A DNA stretch of 64,000 nucleotides from Lutispora thermophila DSM 19022 (GCF_900142105.1 NZ_FQZS01000005.1:62001-126000), one strand, 5' to 3'; positions 27,650 through 37,119 are shown, counted from the stretch's first letter. Notes: generated by a model not told the origin, from the letters alone. A program made the numbers and translations.

Positions 27650-28688
27650 TAGATTCTATTACATTTAAGGCATATTTTTGTGCCATAGCTTCTATTTCTG
27701 GCACATTATATATGGAACCAGGATCGTTTGCCGTTGACATAATGACGAAATAAGGGGGCAGCCTGAATCCTTTATTTATATTCAATGAACCAATAAGCTG
27801 CCTGGCCACAGAATCGCTTCCTGAGTTGCCTGAAACAATTACTGAAAATATATATTTGTCATAGAAACTTAACTGCCTGTATAGGGCAGTTATTCTATTT
27901 ATGACCGCCATAATATTTGCTGAGACAGAGTCGTTGTAATTTGGACAAACCCACATTATTGAGTTTGATTTCTCAATGGCAGGATAAATTTCTTCCACCA
28001 TTACTCCGCCATAAAAGCAACTTTTCTGTTTGCCAAAATGTATGCAAGTATTAAAGGAGCAGCCGGCACAATCTTTCACATGACCGTTTTCCACATGCTG
28101 CTCCATTATGCTCCATTTATCAGAGAGGTGTTGCTTTATCATATTCCATAGGGCCAATGTATTTGAAGTGGATTTTGAACTTGCATGAAGAACCAGCATA
28201 TTTGGATTATCAAAGCAAGGTTGTTTGTCGCTAAAAAACCTCTGACCTAATTTTTGGCACTGAAGCAGACATATTTCTTCTAGTGAATGATTCAGTGTTT
28301 TTTGCCAGGTTTTAAAGTTAAGCAGATTTGCTGTGGCTTCCACTACCGGATGTCCCATAAAGGAACATCCGAGCATGTTGCATTGGAAGATGATATTCTG
28401 AGCAGTCCATTTGGTGTTTAACTCGTTTGGACTATGAATGAGAAGTATTGCTTGGGATGACTCCATGCTGTCATTTCCCCTAGTTTTCAGCTCTGATAGG
28501 ATTTGTGCTATTGAATTATAGAATCCAGCCCCATCCAGTTCTAAAGCAAATATGATCTTTGATTTTGTTAGATCGGGAAGAGCTTTTGAACTTGTGATGA
28601 ATTCAGCATCATTTTCTCCCAAAGTGTACTGTATCATCTTTTCCAGCATAGAGGATCTCATATCAGAGGCTACTACATAAGTATTCAT
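27639..28688 (-). CDS. flavodoxin-like NAD(P)H-dependent oxidoreductase, third gene of the HD-fusion operon
   Basis: In this 349-residue protein, residues about 1-150 form a domain I do not recognise. About 165-349 resemble the NADPH-dependent FMN reductase/flavodoxin fold: a phosphate-loop-like LVLHASSKSTSNTLALWN, Cys-rich DCAGCSFNTCIHFGKQKSCFYGG (seen in iron-sulfur flavoproteins and FMN reductases), and WVCPNYNDSVSANIMAVINR for the FMN-side loop. It lies 2 bases after the dehydrogenase-like gene and is surely cotranscribed with it. The electron donor and substrate are unknown. Confidence 0.75.
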   Translation of the reverse strand: MNTYVVASDMRSSMLEKMIQYTLGENDAEFITSSKALPDLTKSKIIFALELDGAGFYNSIAQILSELKTRGNDSMESSQAILLIHSPNELNTKWTAQNIIFQCNMLGCSFMGHPVVEATANLLNFKTWQKTLNHSLEEICLLQCQKLGQRFFSDKQPCFDNPNMLVLHASSKSTSNTLALWNMIKQHLSDKWSIMEQHVENGHVKDCAGCSFNTCIHFGKQKSCFYGGVMVEEIYPAIEKSNSIMWVCPNYNDSVSANIMAVINRITALYRQLSFYDKYIFSVIVSGNSGSDSVARQLIGSLNINKGFRLPPYFVIMSTANDPGSIYNVPEIEAMAQKYALNVIESIRI

Positions 28689-28690
28689 TA

Positions 28691-29935
28691 TTACATACCA
28701 CCCAAACTATTATAGGATTCCTTTATCCTTTCAATCAAATCATCAGGCATATTAAGCCTTTCCAATTCGGTACCGCTTTCATTGAGCCTGTTGCGGCAGC
28801 CAAAGTATGTTCCGCCAAGATATACGGCACTGTAATGCCATTGGCCTCTTATGGTTGCTAATATAGATAGTGCTCCGGAAGACAAGGCCGGCGCAATATA
28901 TGGTTTGAAACCAACGTTACGAACTTCCATATTTGAGTTTAATGCTTTGCCAGTAAGCATAATAGATGTGTTATTGTCATAACATTTTATGTTGTCTGCT
29001 ATAACAAGACCTTTACCGTGAGGACCATAGGCTCTTCCATATTTCTCAAAGCTATGGCCTAAGCCCATTTTTTTTGCGTGATAAGCTGCTCTTGCTCTCA
29101 TTACTCCAAGACCATAGCCTCGGATTTGATCTGGACCGAGACCTTCATAATCCATTTGACCGTTGGAGTTTATATTGCTTTCAATAAAGGCTTTTTTGCA
29201 TAGCAAATCTACGGGATCAGATACTACAGCAAATATGCCTTTGAATTTCCCCTGTCTTGCTAGTTTTGCATACTCACTTATTATTTTGCTATTGGCTTCA
29301 TACTGGGCCATGCGTACATCCGATTGAGAGTTGGAGAGAGGTGGAACTCCCGCGCTGACTGCAAATACAAACATATCACAATCAAATAGGCTATCTTTAT
29401 CTGTATATACAACTTCCGGCTGAATTGAATTTTCATCTGGATATAATATTTGTCCAGCTTCCATAAGCCATCTGTCAACTTTATTGGAGTCGATATCATA
29501 TATGCCTATTTTTTCGATAACGTCGCCCCCCATAAGTCTCAATCCTGTAAGCAAAATACCGCCTACATCACCTAATCCCACAATATTTATTCTCCATTTG
29601 TCCCTATGTTTTTCTTCCAATATGTGCTGCCAATTGGGATATTGGGTATTAATCCACATGATTTGCCTACATTCTATTTTCTCAATAAGCCATTGAGGAA
29701 GCTCATTTCCATATTTGGCATTTGGCATAGTCAATAAACTTATATCTTCTTTAGTAAAATCAAAGAAAGATGTATGGGAAAGGCACCAGGCTCTGTTGAA
29801 TTTGCCTGGTTCATTTTCTGTTAAGTAATATATTATGCCTTCTTCTTGCATTGCATCTTCTTCTGATATATCATTTCCTAGACCATACTTGCTATTGGAT
29901 ATTATTATCTTATTCATATATCTGTAAAAGTACAT
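28691..29935 (-). CDS. lactate/malate dehydrogenase-like Rossmann protein, second gene of the HD-fusion operon
   Basis: The 414-residue protein has about 115 leading residues of unknown fold. A Rossmann domain follows with INIVGLGDVGGILLTGLRLMGG-type NAD binding (GLGDVGG near 120) and an acid after the second strand (IGIYDID). Later motifs echo lactate/malate dehydrogenases: VVSDPVDLL (compare SNPVD), GYGLGVMRARAAYHA (compare the substrate-binding Arg helix) and GPHGKG (compare catalytic-His GEHGD). The catalytic surroundings are clearly diverged, so the substrate is uncertain. Start ATG at 29935 behind GAGGGGG; it begins 20 bases after the giant gene. Confidence 0.75.
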   Translation of the reverse strand: MYFYRYMNKIIISNSKYGLGNDISEEDAMQEEGIIYYLTENEPGKFNRAWCLSHTSFFDFTKEDISLLTMPNAKYGNELPQWLIEKIECRQIMWINTQYPNWQHILEEKHRDKWRINIVGLGDVGGILLTGLRLMGGDVIEKIGIYDIDSNKVDRWLMEAGQILYPDENSIQPEVVYTDKDSLFDCDMFVFAVSAGVPPLSNSQSDVRMAQYEANSKIISEYAKLARQGKFKGIFAVVSDPVDLLCKKAFIESNINSNGQMDYEGLGPDQIRGYGLGVMRARAAYHAKKMGLGHSFEKYGRAYGPHGKGLVIADNIKCYDNNTSIMLTGKALNSNMEVRNVGFKPYIAPALSSGALSILATIRGQWHYSAVYLGGTYFGCRNRLNESGTELERLNMPDDLIERIKESYNSLGGM

Positions 29936-29955
29936 ATATTAACCCCCTCACTTTG

Positions 29956-32900
29956 TTATTCCAGACACTTTCGCAGTCTTTTTAATAGTTCCAGATCATT
30001 TTTAAGATAATGGGAAGGGCTCATGTTTAAATCGTATTCCATATCCTTGCCTTGATCGGGACATCTTGGAGTAGTAAACACATGTCCCATTGAATACAAT
30101 GTAAGTTTTCTTTCGTATAAGTCCTGGTATTCCTTTTCCAAGACCGATAGAATATCCATTGAATTTTCGATGGATACCTGGGATAAGTTATATATTGCCT
30201 CCTTGTTGGTGTTCTTTATAAATGATGGAGCAGCATAGGGCAAAATATAGTTTATGGAAGGCAGCAGATTTCTTTTTGGATAATAGCCTCTCCACAGGGC
30301 ATCACCGCCGATAAATGGATACATTGCATTTTCATTGAACCAAAGCCTTAGCTTTGGTATATAATATGCACAATCAACTTCCCTATTTTGTGAATCCATT
30401 ATTTCTTTTCCTCTGGCAGACAGTATTCCCACGATGATTTTCTGTATGTTGACATTTTCTTCTTTCAGTATGGGATCAAGAGCTTTAATCCTATATCCCT
30501 TATGAAGCAAATCATCTACCAAAATTACAGGCCTTCTGAAGGATTGTATCATCCTTACCTGAGATTTTAAGTCAAGATAATAGGGGAAGGCGTCAATCCT
30601 ATAGCTAATCATATCGGGATTAAAGTATTTTTCTGTATGCATTGATTTTGTAACTGTGTTAGGAATAATATGTTTGTTTAATATCTGCCCGAAGGGCACA
30701 CATACGCAAGGTCCCAGTACCCTAGGAGTTTGAGGTTCAATGGGTACATTGTTTTCCATGCATATTTTTCTTATTAAGGTCTCGTGAACCATATTTCTGT
30801 CAATGGAAAGAACCAGATGTCCTGGGTATAGTTTTGTAAGAGCTTCCTGAAGCTTAGCTCTGGATTTTTTAAGGACTTTTTGAAAAGCCTTATTATATTT
30901 AAATGGTTCCTTAATCACCGTTTCCAAATCAAGACTCAATACACAGGGATTGCTCATGTTTACACAGAAGACATTTGAGGTAGATTGAGAAGGAACAGGA
31001 ATGAATCCCTGAAGCCTTAGCGTTTCATATATATCTTCTTGGGAACCTTCCGCAATAATGCTTCTGTAGATGCAATATTCATAACCTCTGGAAATACAGT
31101 ATGTCAGTGCTTCTGTAAGGAGTATCTGGTTTAAATCTCTGAATTTGTCATCTTTTGCCGAAACTAATGTATCTATTACAACAATAGGACCGATGGAGTT
31201 TTCACGAATGTATTGGGTTATATCTTTATCTCCAAAATCTCTATATAACGTGCTCACATTAGTATCATGGAATATTACAAACCCCAGATTTCTGTTGTTA
31301 TCATCAATGTCCTTAAGCATCAGTACATTGATTTTTACTTCATTTGATAACTTGATTATTTCATTGATGGACTCGGAAGGGCTTTTGTACAACATTTTAT
31401 AAATATCTGATAGTATCTGGTCTGTAACTTCCGATGTCACCTTGATATCGATGGATAGTGTCTGAAGAAGCTGTTTATCAGTAGGCTGCCGCTGATAAAA
31501 GCCGTTCTCATATATGTATTTCTGCACTAATGGGTCAATTAGCATGGAAATATCTCTGTTTTTGTCTATGTTGTTTCTTATTTGAGTTGAACTGATATCT
31601 TCATATTGTGGAGGTAAGGATAACATGACGATATCTCCATCAATGTTTTTTAGTTTTTGATGCAAGGTATCCTTATTATTATCATTTGTTGAGATTCTTC
31701 TTTCAAAAATAATATGGTTGAAGCTGTGGATTGAATTTTTGGTCTTTTCATTTGCATATGCGGAAGCATTTCGTATTACATCACTACCTGCAACAATATA
31801 TACTTCTGTTTCATTAAAGCTTTCTCTAAGAAAAGCAAGATTGTCCGGATTTGCAAGATTGATTGGATATTCGTCTGGGAATAGATATATATCCTTTTCA
31901 TCTGCAATGGACATGGATATAATATTGCTTCTAAGCAAATGAGGAAGAGTTTGCTTGGACCAGGAAAACTCATCCACAGCAAGATATACCTCATAGCCCA
32001 TATCACGAATGGTTTTTGCAATTTCCTTATGACTCAAGGAGAAGGGGTCAAAGGTGCCCGGGAAAAAGGCAATTTTATTGGGCTTAGGAATTGCAATTTC
32101 ACCAAAATTATATATATATTCAGATATAAATCTATATATGCATTGGATACCTGCTGAATAGGTTAGGAACAACAATTCATCTGATGAAGTATCAGACAGC
32201 ATTGTCAGTATCTTTTTCGCAGTTATTTTAAATATTTCATATTTTTTATGAATATCGTAGTGCTCAGAACCAAATATTTCATTGCCCAGAACCTTGAAAG
32301 CTATCTGTTTTATTTTGTTATCAAAATGACCGATTCCGTTCAGCAATATGCCAATAAGTTTTACTAATCTATTCCAATGAGCTTTTTCAGTTTCTTCATA
32401 TTTGCCAATATAATTCTCATAATTGATTATGGATATGCCTATGGTTCTTAAAAGCAATGTGCTAAGTTGACTGGAAGAAAGCTTTATTTTATCCGACAAA
32501 TCCTGTATTAACTCGTCCAGTTCTATGGGTTTCAATGTAAGAATCAACTGACCAAGGTATTGTGGAATATATTCAGCGTATTTATAACCATCAATCTCCA
32601 GAGCTCTTAACAATTCTATGGCAACTTCGTTCTTCTGTTCTGGTGACAAATGGGGCATAAGGCTTATCAATGTATCTCCTGCCTTGTTTCTTACTATTTC
32701 CCAGTAGCTTACCTTTAATATATTGCAAAGGTGCAATGCAGTATGTAGACCTCTGGCACCAGGATTTAACAGCGTATAGTCTAGTAAAATGTCTATGTTT
32801 ATTTTTTTCATAATCCATTCCGTAGCTGACTTGAGATTATTTAAAAATAAATCAGATATTATGTTTTCGTTGTCTATGATGAGATTATGTTTTGTTTCAA

Positions 32901-34830
32901 GTCTCAATAGACGGCATATCTTATTCATAATATAGTTTTCTGAAGGAATTGACGAAGCATAAGAATTTTTCAATATAAATTTCTTTAACTTGTTAGAAAA
33001 GTTTTTATCCTTCCAATTGCTTAATATCATGAAGCAAAGCTCAGCAGAAGAAAGTCTTACTGCATCCTTTTCTGAATGAAGACATGAAAGAGCATAGTCA
33101 TATACCAAGCCAATTTTTTCATTCTTTGCAGATGAGGAAGGCAGTTGCTTTGCAGTCTCTAGTTTGTACATGATTTTATCAATATCCTGGGGTTCATACT
33201 TTTCATATAGCATAAGGATTATATTTATAAAGGATTCTTCTTGATCTTTTTTGCAATGAGCCAAAAGAGACTTCGTCATTCGGCTCAGAGAGTAGCCTAT
33301 CCAGGTCTTATGCATAGATATTACTTTGTAGCCAGGATCTAGAAAGAGATTTAGATATTTTTCCAGCAGTTTTGTTCCTGTAAACTCAGGATTTTCTAAT
33401 ATTGCACCTTCAGGGATTTCTTTCCTGAAGGGTTCATCGAAGGAGGCAATTAGCTGACCAATAAGCTCAGCACAATGCTTCCTGATGTCGTCTTCTGGAT
33501 GTATCAGATTATCATATAGGAATTTCAGTGTAATGAGTTTTTGTTTTTGAGTCAAATACATAGAGTAGGTTTCAAAAATCCTAAGATAGACTCTTAAGTC
33601 CTGCCAATCTTTTTTGCTTCTGGCTTCTTCCAGAATGTTATTAAGGGACGCTTCATCCCTTAATCTATACATCATGCTGATATTATGTTTTATGGATAGA
33701 TATTTGATGTTTTCTATTATTTCATTGCCTTGGAGAAGTGAATGATAAACCTTCTCTTTTTTTGGAGGTTTCAGAGGTAGTGGAGTATCCGGATTTATGG
33801 ATATACCCAGATGAATTAAATAGTCCTCAAAATCCTTTAGTTTGCCATAAACCCTTTTATATCTTTTAAGTTTTTTATCATCTACATTCTGAAGCTTGTT
33901 CAAAATTACGCCAAAGGATTCATCCAGATTAAAAATATGCATTTTGGGTTTTCCCTCGGATTCCATATTTTTTACTCTGAAATCGGAATAAATAAGTAGG
34001 AGGGATTCAATGGGCAAATTTTCTAATTCCAAATCCCAGGTAGAATGATTGACAGCTATATGCCTTATATACGTAAGACCTTGTTTTTTTAACCATTGAT
34101 CCGTGTAGTAATAGTGCAACACGGGCACTTTTTTCAATTCTTTTTCCGTGCAGCCGAATTTGCCTATATCGTGAGCTGCTGCACCACCGGATACTCTTCC
34201 TAAGTCCACAGGTTCTCCCAGCATTTTTAGTTGGCGACCTATATAAGTGGCTATATAATGGACACCGCATACATGATCTATGGTGTTATAGCCCAAGTGC
34301 TCGTAAGCAAGTTTCATAAGCTCATAAATATAGTCTGATTTATATGCTTTAACAAATCTGTTATATTCTGCAGGATCTTCAAGTTGGTTCTGCTCTTCCA
34401 AAGTAAGAAATGTAAGAGGATAACGGCTCATAAATGTATTATCTTTGGAATTTTTCTGCTCCTCTGAAACTATCCTCAGAATTTTTAGATAAAGGGTGGC
34501 AGCTTTGACAGTTTTATCATCTGCTTTAAAATAAGAAGCATTAGGGAAAGATTTGCTTAAACAATATTGATAGAATATCTCAAGCCATTCATCAGTAGTT
34601 TTACTGCATTGGCATATTTCATTCAACATATTTTCAGAAAGCTTTAATACAGCTTTGCAGCTAAAATCCTGTTCTGCAAAAATGAGGTCGATATTGTTTT
34701 TGAAAGCAAGTGAATTAATATGGCTTTTTATGAAAGAACTGGCAAAGCCATTTTTGTTTAGCCATCTGGTGTTAAGCAGTGACATTGAAATTTTACTGTG
34801 AAGATTTGATGAAAGGGACATATTAAGCAA
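29956..34830 (-). CDS. 1624-residue multidomain protein: HD + helical repeats + NadD-like nucleotidyltransferase + GNAT-like + phosphoribosyltransferase
   Basis: Order of regions: HD metal-phosphohydrolase domain about 165-345 (His186, His220-Asp221 in GAAAHDIGKFG, His262). Helical HEAT/ARM-like stretch about 350-900. NadD/CoaD-type nucleotidyltransferase about 918-1100, with PGTFDPFSLSH (Asp928; the first His of HxGH is Ser931, the second is His934) and ISSTQIRNN near 1080. GNAT-like region about 1125-1285. Type I phosphoribosyltransferase about 1337-1530, with PRPP motif VILVDDLLHKGYRIKA (Asp1439-Asp1440). HD proteins of the YqeK type often neighbour NadD, and a PRTase plus an adenylyltransferase are the two chemistries that build a pyridine dinucleotide, so nucleotide/NAD metabolism is a reasonable guess, not a demonstration. 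SD is GGGAGG. First gene of a three-gene operon. Confidence 0.85.
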   Translation of the reverse strand: MLNMSLSSNLHSKISMSLLNTRWLNKNGFASSFIKSHINSLAFKNNIDLIFAEQDFSCKAVLKLSENMLNEICQCSKTTDEWLEIFYQYCLSKSFPNASYFKADDKTVKAATLYLKILRIVSEEQKNSKDNTFMSRYPLTFLTLEEQNQLEDPAEYNRFVKAYKSDYIYELMKLAYEHLGYNTIDHVCGVHYIATYIGRQLKMLGEPVDLGRVSGGAAAHDIGKFGCTEKELKKVPVLHYYYTDQWLKKQGLTYIRHIAVNHSTWDLELENLPIESLLLIYSDFRVKNMESEGKPKMHIFNLDESFGVILNKLQNVDDKKLKRYKRVYGKLKDFEDYLIHLGISINPDTPLPLKPPKKEKVYHSLLQGNEIIENIKYLSIKHNISMMYRLRDEASLNNILEEARSKKDWQDLRVYLRIFETYSMYLTQKQKLITLKFLYDNLIHPEDDIRKHCAELIGQLIASFDEPFRKEIPEGAILENPEFTGTKLLEKYLNLFLDPGYKVISMHKTWIGYSLSRMTKSLLAHCKKDQEESFINIILMLYEKYEPQDIDKIMYKLETAKQLPSSSAKNEKIGLVYDYALSCLHSEKDAVRLSSAELCFMILSNWKDKNFSNKLKKFILKNSYASSIPSENYIMNKICRLLRLETKHNLIIDNENIISDLFLNNLKSATEWIMKKINIDILLDYTLLNPGARGLHTALHLCNILKVSYWEIVRNKAGDTLISLMPHLSPEQKNEVAIELLRALEIDGYKYAEYIPQYLGQLILTLKPIELDELIQDLSDKIKLSSSQLSTLLLRTIGISIINYENYIGKYEETEKAHWNRLVKLIGILLNGIGHFDNKIKQIAFKVLGNEIFGSEHYDIHKKYEIFKITAKKILTMLSDTSSDELLFLTYSAGIQCIYRFISEYIYNFGEIAIPKPNKIAFFPGTFDPFSLSHKEIAKTIRDMGYEVYLAVDEFSWSKQTLPHLLRSNIISMSIADEKDIYLFPDEYPINLANPDNLAFLRESFNETEVYIVAGSDVIRNASAYANEKTKNSIHSFNHIIFERRISTNDNNKDTLHQKLKNIDGDIVMLSLPPQYEDISSTQIRNNIDKNRDISMLIDPLVQKYIYENGFYQRQPTDKQLLQTLSIDIKVTSEVTDQILSDIYKMLYKSPSESINEIIKLSNEVKINVLMLKDIDDNNRNLGFVIFHDTNVSTLYRDFGDKDITQYIRENSIGPIVVIDTLVSAKDDKFRDLNQILLTEALTYCISRGYEYCIYRSIIAEGSQEDIYETLRLQGFIPVPSQSTSNVFCVNMSNPCVLSLDLETVIKEPFKYNKAFQKVLKKSRAKLQEALTKLYPGHLVLSIDRNMVHETLIRKICMENNVPIEPQTPRVLGPCVCVPFGQILNKHIIPNTVTKSMHTEKYFNPDMISYRIDAFPYYLDLKSQVRMIQSFRRPVILVDDLLHKGYRIKALDPILKEENVNIQKIIVGILSARGKEIMDSQNREVDCAYYIPKLRLWFNENAMYPFIGGDALWRGYYPKRNLLPSINYILPYAAPSFIKNTNKEAIYNLSQVSIENSMDILSVLEKEYQDLYERKLTLYSMGHVFTTPRCPDQGKDMEYDLNMSPSHYLKNDLELLKRLRKCLE

Positions 34831-35011
34831 CCTCCCATGTAAATCGAGGATTAATGTATTAATAGTAATTATATGTATTTTTATTATGTTTGTACAGAAT
34901 ACTGTGACAAATTTTGCTGTATTATAGATTGCATTGTTGCTATGTATTTCTATGAAAATCAGAAGGAATGAAATGTTTAATGTAGAATATTATTGCAAAG
35001 GAGGTATAGAA

Positions 35012-35794
35012 ATGAATAATGTTATTGATGTGATGATGAATAGAGTATCTTTGAGAAAGTATGATGAAAGACTTGTAGCAAAAGAACACATTGACATCAT
35101 ATTGGAATGTGCCATGAGAGCACCTACGGCAGGAAATATGATGTTGTATTCCATAATTAAAGTGGAGGATCAAAAGAAAAAAGATGTGCTTAGTAAAACT
35201 TGTGATAATCAACCTTTCATAGCTAAAGCCCCTTTAGTTTTAATTTTTTTGGCGGATTATCAGCGATGGTATGACTATTACATTCATTCTCAAGTATCTG
35301 ACTATTGCAAATCAAAAGGAGTAAAATTTGAGGGCCCCAGTGAAGCAAATCTAATGCTTGCCACCTGTGATGCCATAATTGCTGCACAAAATGCGGTTAT
35401 TGCAGGCGAGGCTCTTGGTATTGGTTCCTGCTACATTGGAGATATAATGGAAAATTACGAAACCCATAGGGAATTGTTTAATTTACCAAAATGGGTATTT
35501 CCTGTTGGGATGCTCTGCATGGGTTATTATCCTGAAGGTTATAATAAGGTTAAGAGGGAAAGATTTGATGAAAAGTACATCGTATATACTGATACATATG
35601 ATGAAAGTTATAAAGATAACATCAAAGATTGCTTTAAGAATATAGAAAGGCGCTTTAATGAAACAAACGAATTTGGCGCTAAAAACATGGGACAAGTGCA
35701 TTATGCAATTAAAACAGGGGCCGAATTTTCAAAAGAAATGGCAAGATCAGTGAAAGTGGCATTAAAAAACTGGAATAGTGAGATTATAGAATAA
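35012..35794 (+). CDS. nitroreductase-family FMN protein
   Basis: Start chosen at the ATG at 35012, 7 bases after AAGGAGG; the frame is open for 26 more codons upstream without a site. The 260-residue protein has the nitroreductase core: NRVSLRKYDE near 9-18 (FMN phosphate Arg), RAPTAGNMMLYSII near 40, APLVLIFLADYQRW near 75, AAQNAVIAGEALGIGSCYIGDI near 130, and PVGMLCMGYYPEG near 170. It probably reduces a flavin, quinone or nitro compound with NAD(P)H. folD starts 13 bases later, so they may form an operon. The function within folate metabolism, if any, is unknown. Confidence 0.85.
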   Translation: MNNVIDVMMNRVSLRKYDERLVAKEHIDIILECAMRAPTAGNMMLYSIIKVEDQKKKDVLSKTCDNQPFIAKAPLVLIFLADYQRWYDYYIHSQVSDYCKSKGVKFEGPSEANLMLATCDAIIAAQNAVIAGEALGIGSCYIGDIMENYETHRELFNLPKWVFPVGMLCMGYYPEGYNKVKRERFDEKYIVYTDTYDESYKDNIKDCFKNIERRFNETNEFGAKNMGQVHYAIKTGAEFSKEMARSVKVALKNWNSEIIE

Positions 35795-35807
35795 GGAGGC
35801 ATAAAAA

Positions 35808-36662
35808 TTGGGACATGTGCTGAATTGCAAAGAAGCCGCAAAAGTTTTTCTTGATAATATTAAGATGGAAAGCGAAAAGCTTAGAGAGAAAGGAGTTAAT
35901 CCTTTATTGGCCATTGTGAGAGTTGGAAAAAGAGAAGATGACATAGCCTACGAAAAAAGCATCCTGAAAAATTGTGAAAAAGTCAATATAACAGGACAAG
36001 TCCATGAATGTGATGAAAACATTGACATGGAGAGTTTTACAAAACTTATTCAAGGATTAAACCAGGATAGGTTTGTTCATGGTATATTGGTTTTTAGGCC
36101 TCTCCCAAAGCATTTAGACGAAAATGTTATTAAACATATAATAGATCCAAATAAAGATGTGGATTGTATGAATCCATTGAATTTTGCCAGGATATTTGAG
36201 GGAGATTTGGACGGATACTTGCCATGTACTCCTGCAGCGGTTATGAATATAATAAAGTACTTTAATATAGATGTAAAAGGCAAAAAAGTGGTGGTTTTGG
36301 GAAGAAGCATGGTAGTTGGAAAACCTTTGGCCATGATGTTACTTAAGGAAGATGCTACTGTGACCATTTGTCACTCAAAGACGGAAAATCTGAAAGAAGT
36401 GGTGTCAAGCGCCGATATCGTTGCCGCTGCCATAGGAAAAGCAAAGTTTATTGGAAGTGATTACATAAAGAAGGATGCCATTGTAATAGATGTGGGAATA
36501 AACGTGGATGATAATGGGAACTTGTGCGGCGATGTAGATTTTGAAGCAGTAAAGGAAAAAGCATCTTTAATCACTCCGGTTCCAGGCGGTGTTGGTTCTG
36601 TTACTACATCTGTTTTGCTTAAGAATGTTATAAATGGCGCAAAGAGGATTCATAAATCATAA
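35808..36662 (+). CDS. folD: FolD-family methylenetetrahydrofolate dehydrogenase (cyclohydrolase site altered)
   Basis: TTG start 8 bases after AAGGAGG. The 284-residue FolD-family protein has PCTPAAVMNII near 143, NAD(P)-binding VVVLGRSMVVGKPLAMMLL near 164-182, and ITPVPGGVGSVTTSVLL near 255. In canonical FolD the catalytic Lys stands in YxxxK; here the segment is YEKSILK, with Ile at that position and Lys at +2 and +6. The Gln of GILVQLPLP is Phe (GILVFRPLPKH). The dehydrogenase half looks intact. Cyclohydrolase activity may be weak or absent, in which case a separate FchA-type enzyme would be needed. Related Clostridia share the YEKxxxK form as I recall it. Confidence 0.9.
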   Translation: MGHVLNCKEAAKVFLDNIKMESEKLREKGVNPLLAIVRVGKREDDIAYEKSILKNCEKVNITGQVHECDENIDMESFTKLIQGLNQDRFVHGILVFRPLPKHLDENVIKHIIDPNKDVDCMNPLNFARIFEGDLDGYLPCTPAAVMNIIKYFNIDVKGKKVVVLGRSMVVGKPLAMMLLKEDATVTICHSKTENLKEVVSSADIVAAAIGKAKFIGSDYIKKDAIVIDVGINVDDNGNLCGDVDFEAVKEKASLITPVPGGVGSVTTSVLLKNVINGAKRIHKS

Positions 36663-36667
36663 CATAC

Positions 36668-36700
36668 AAGAAAGGTTTGTTTGTGAACCTTTCTTTTTTC
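36668..36700 (+). terminator. folD terminator
   Basis: 10-bp stem AAGAAAGGTT / AACCTTTCTT followed by TTTTT. It is also the left hairpin of repeat copy B. Confidence 0.88.
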
Positions 36701-36795
36701 TATAAGACATAGGAAAGTCTAAATTTTTAAATTATACTTTCCATAAAAACTTTTCTTATAGCAAAGTATAAATCTGCCTCAAAAACCTTTCTTGT
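36668..36795. repeat. dispersed palindromic intergenic repeat, copy B
   Basis: Same plan as copy A: AAGAAAGG hairpin, then central near-palindrome AGGAAAGTCTAAATTTTT...ATACTTTCC (36711-36742), a degenerate GCAAAGTATAAATC, and a closing AACCTTTCTTG. The central unit differs from copy A by a few bases. Confidence 0.75.
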
Positions 36796-36939
36796 GCATA
36801 AACTTACATTATTATGCACTATAAATGTAATAATGTGGGAAGTATCTTTAAATAAGGATTATGTAATATCTGGCTATTAATTATTATAGATTATTAGAAC
36901 CTTTGAAATCACTAACTTCATAACAATCGAGCTCCTTCT
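36796..36939 (+). other. AT-rich gap upstream of the c-di-AMP riboswitch
   Basis: About 140 bases with no gene, hairpin or recognisable site. Confidence 0.4.
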
Positions 36940-36968
36940 TTGACAAAGTTGGACATACACGTTATAAT
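36940..36968 (+). promoter_or_regulatory. consensus promoter of the c-di-AMP riboswitch leader
   Basis: TTGACA (36940-36945), 17 bases, TATAAT (36963-36968). Predicted start near 36975, just before the aptamer. Confidence 0.88.
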
Positions 36969-36976
36969 GCTATTTA

Positions 36977-37100
36977 TGTAAACCAAACTTGCTGAATCCC
37001 AGCTTTGCTGGGTACGGAGGAACCAATCAGAGGGGTTAATCCAAGTAAACTTGGTAGGAAACCTTCTTTCCCGAGCCCGTCAGCTAACTTCGGAAGCATA
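36977..37100 (+). promoter_or_regulatory. cyclic di-AMP riboswitch (ydaO/yuaA class)
   Basis: Conserved blocks in order: GCTGAATCCCAGC...GCTGGGTACGGAGGAACCAA, a variable hairpin (CCAAGTAAACTTGG), then TTTCCCGAGCCCGTCAGCTAACTTCGGAAGC. These are the hallmark ydaO blocks (GGUACGGAGGAACCAA and CCGAGCCCGUCAGCUAACCUCG). The downstream gene is a cell-wall hydrolase, the classic target. c-di-AMP binding normally switches such leaders off. I did not find a convincing terminator between aptamer and gene, only about 20 bases, so ribosome access may be what is controlled. Confidence 0.93.
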
Positions 37101-37119
37101 ATAGAAGGAGTGAATACTT

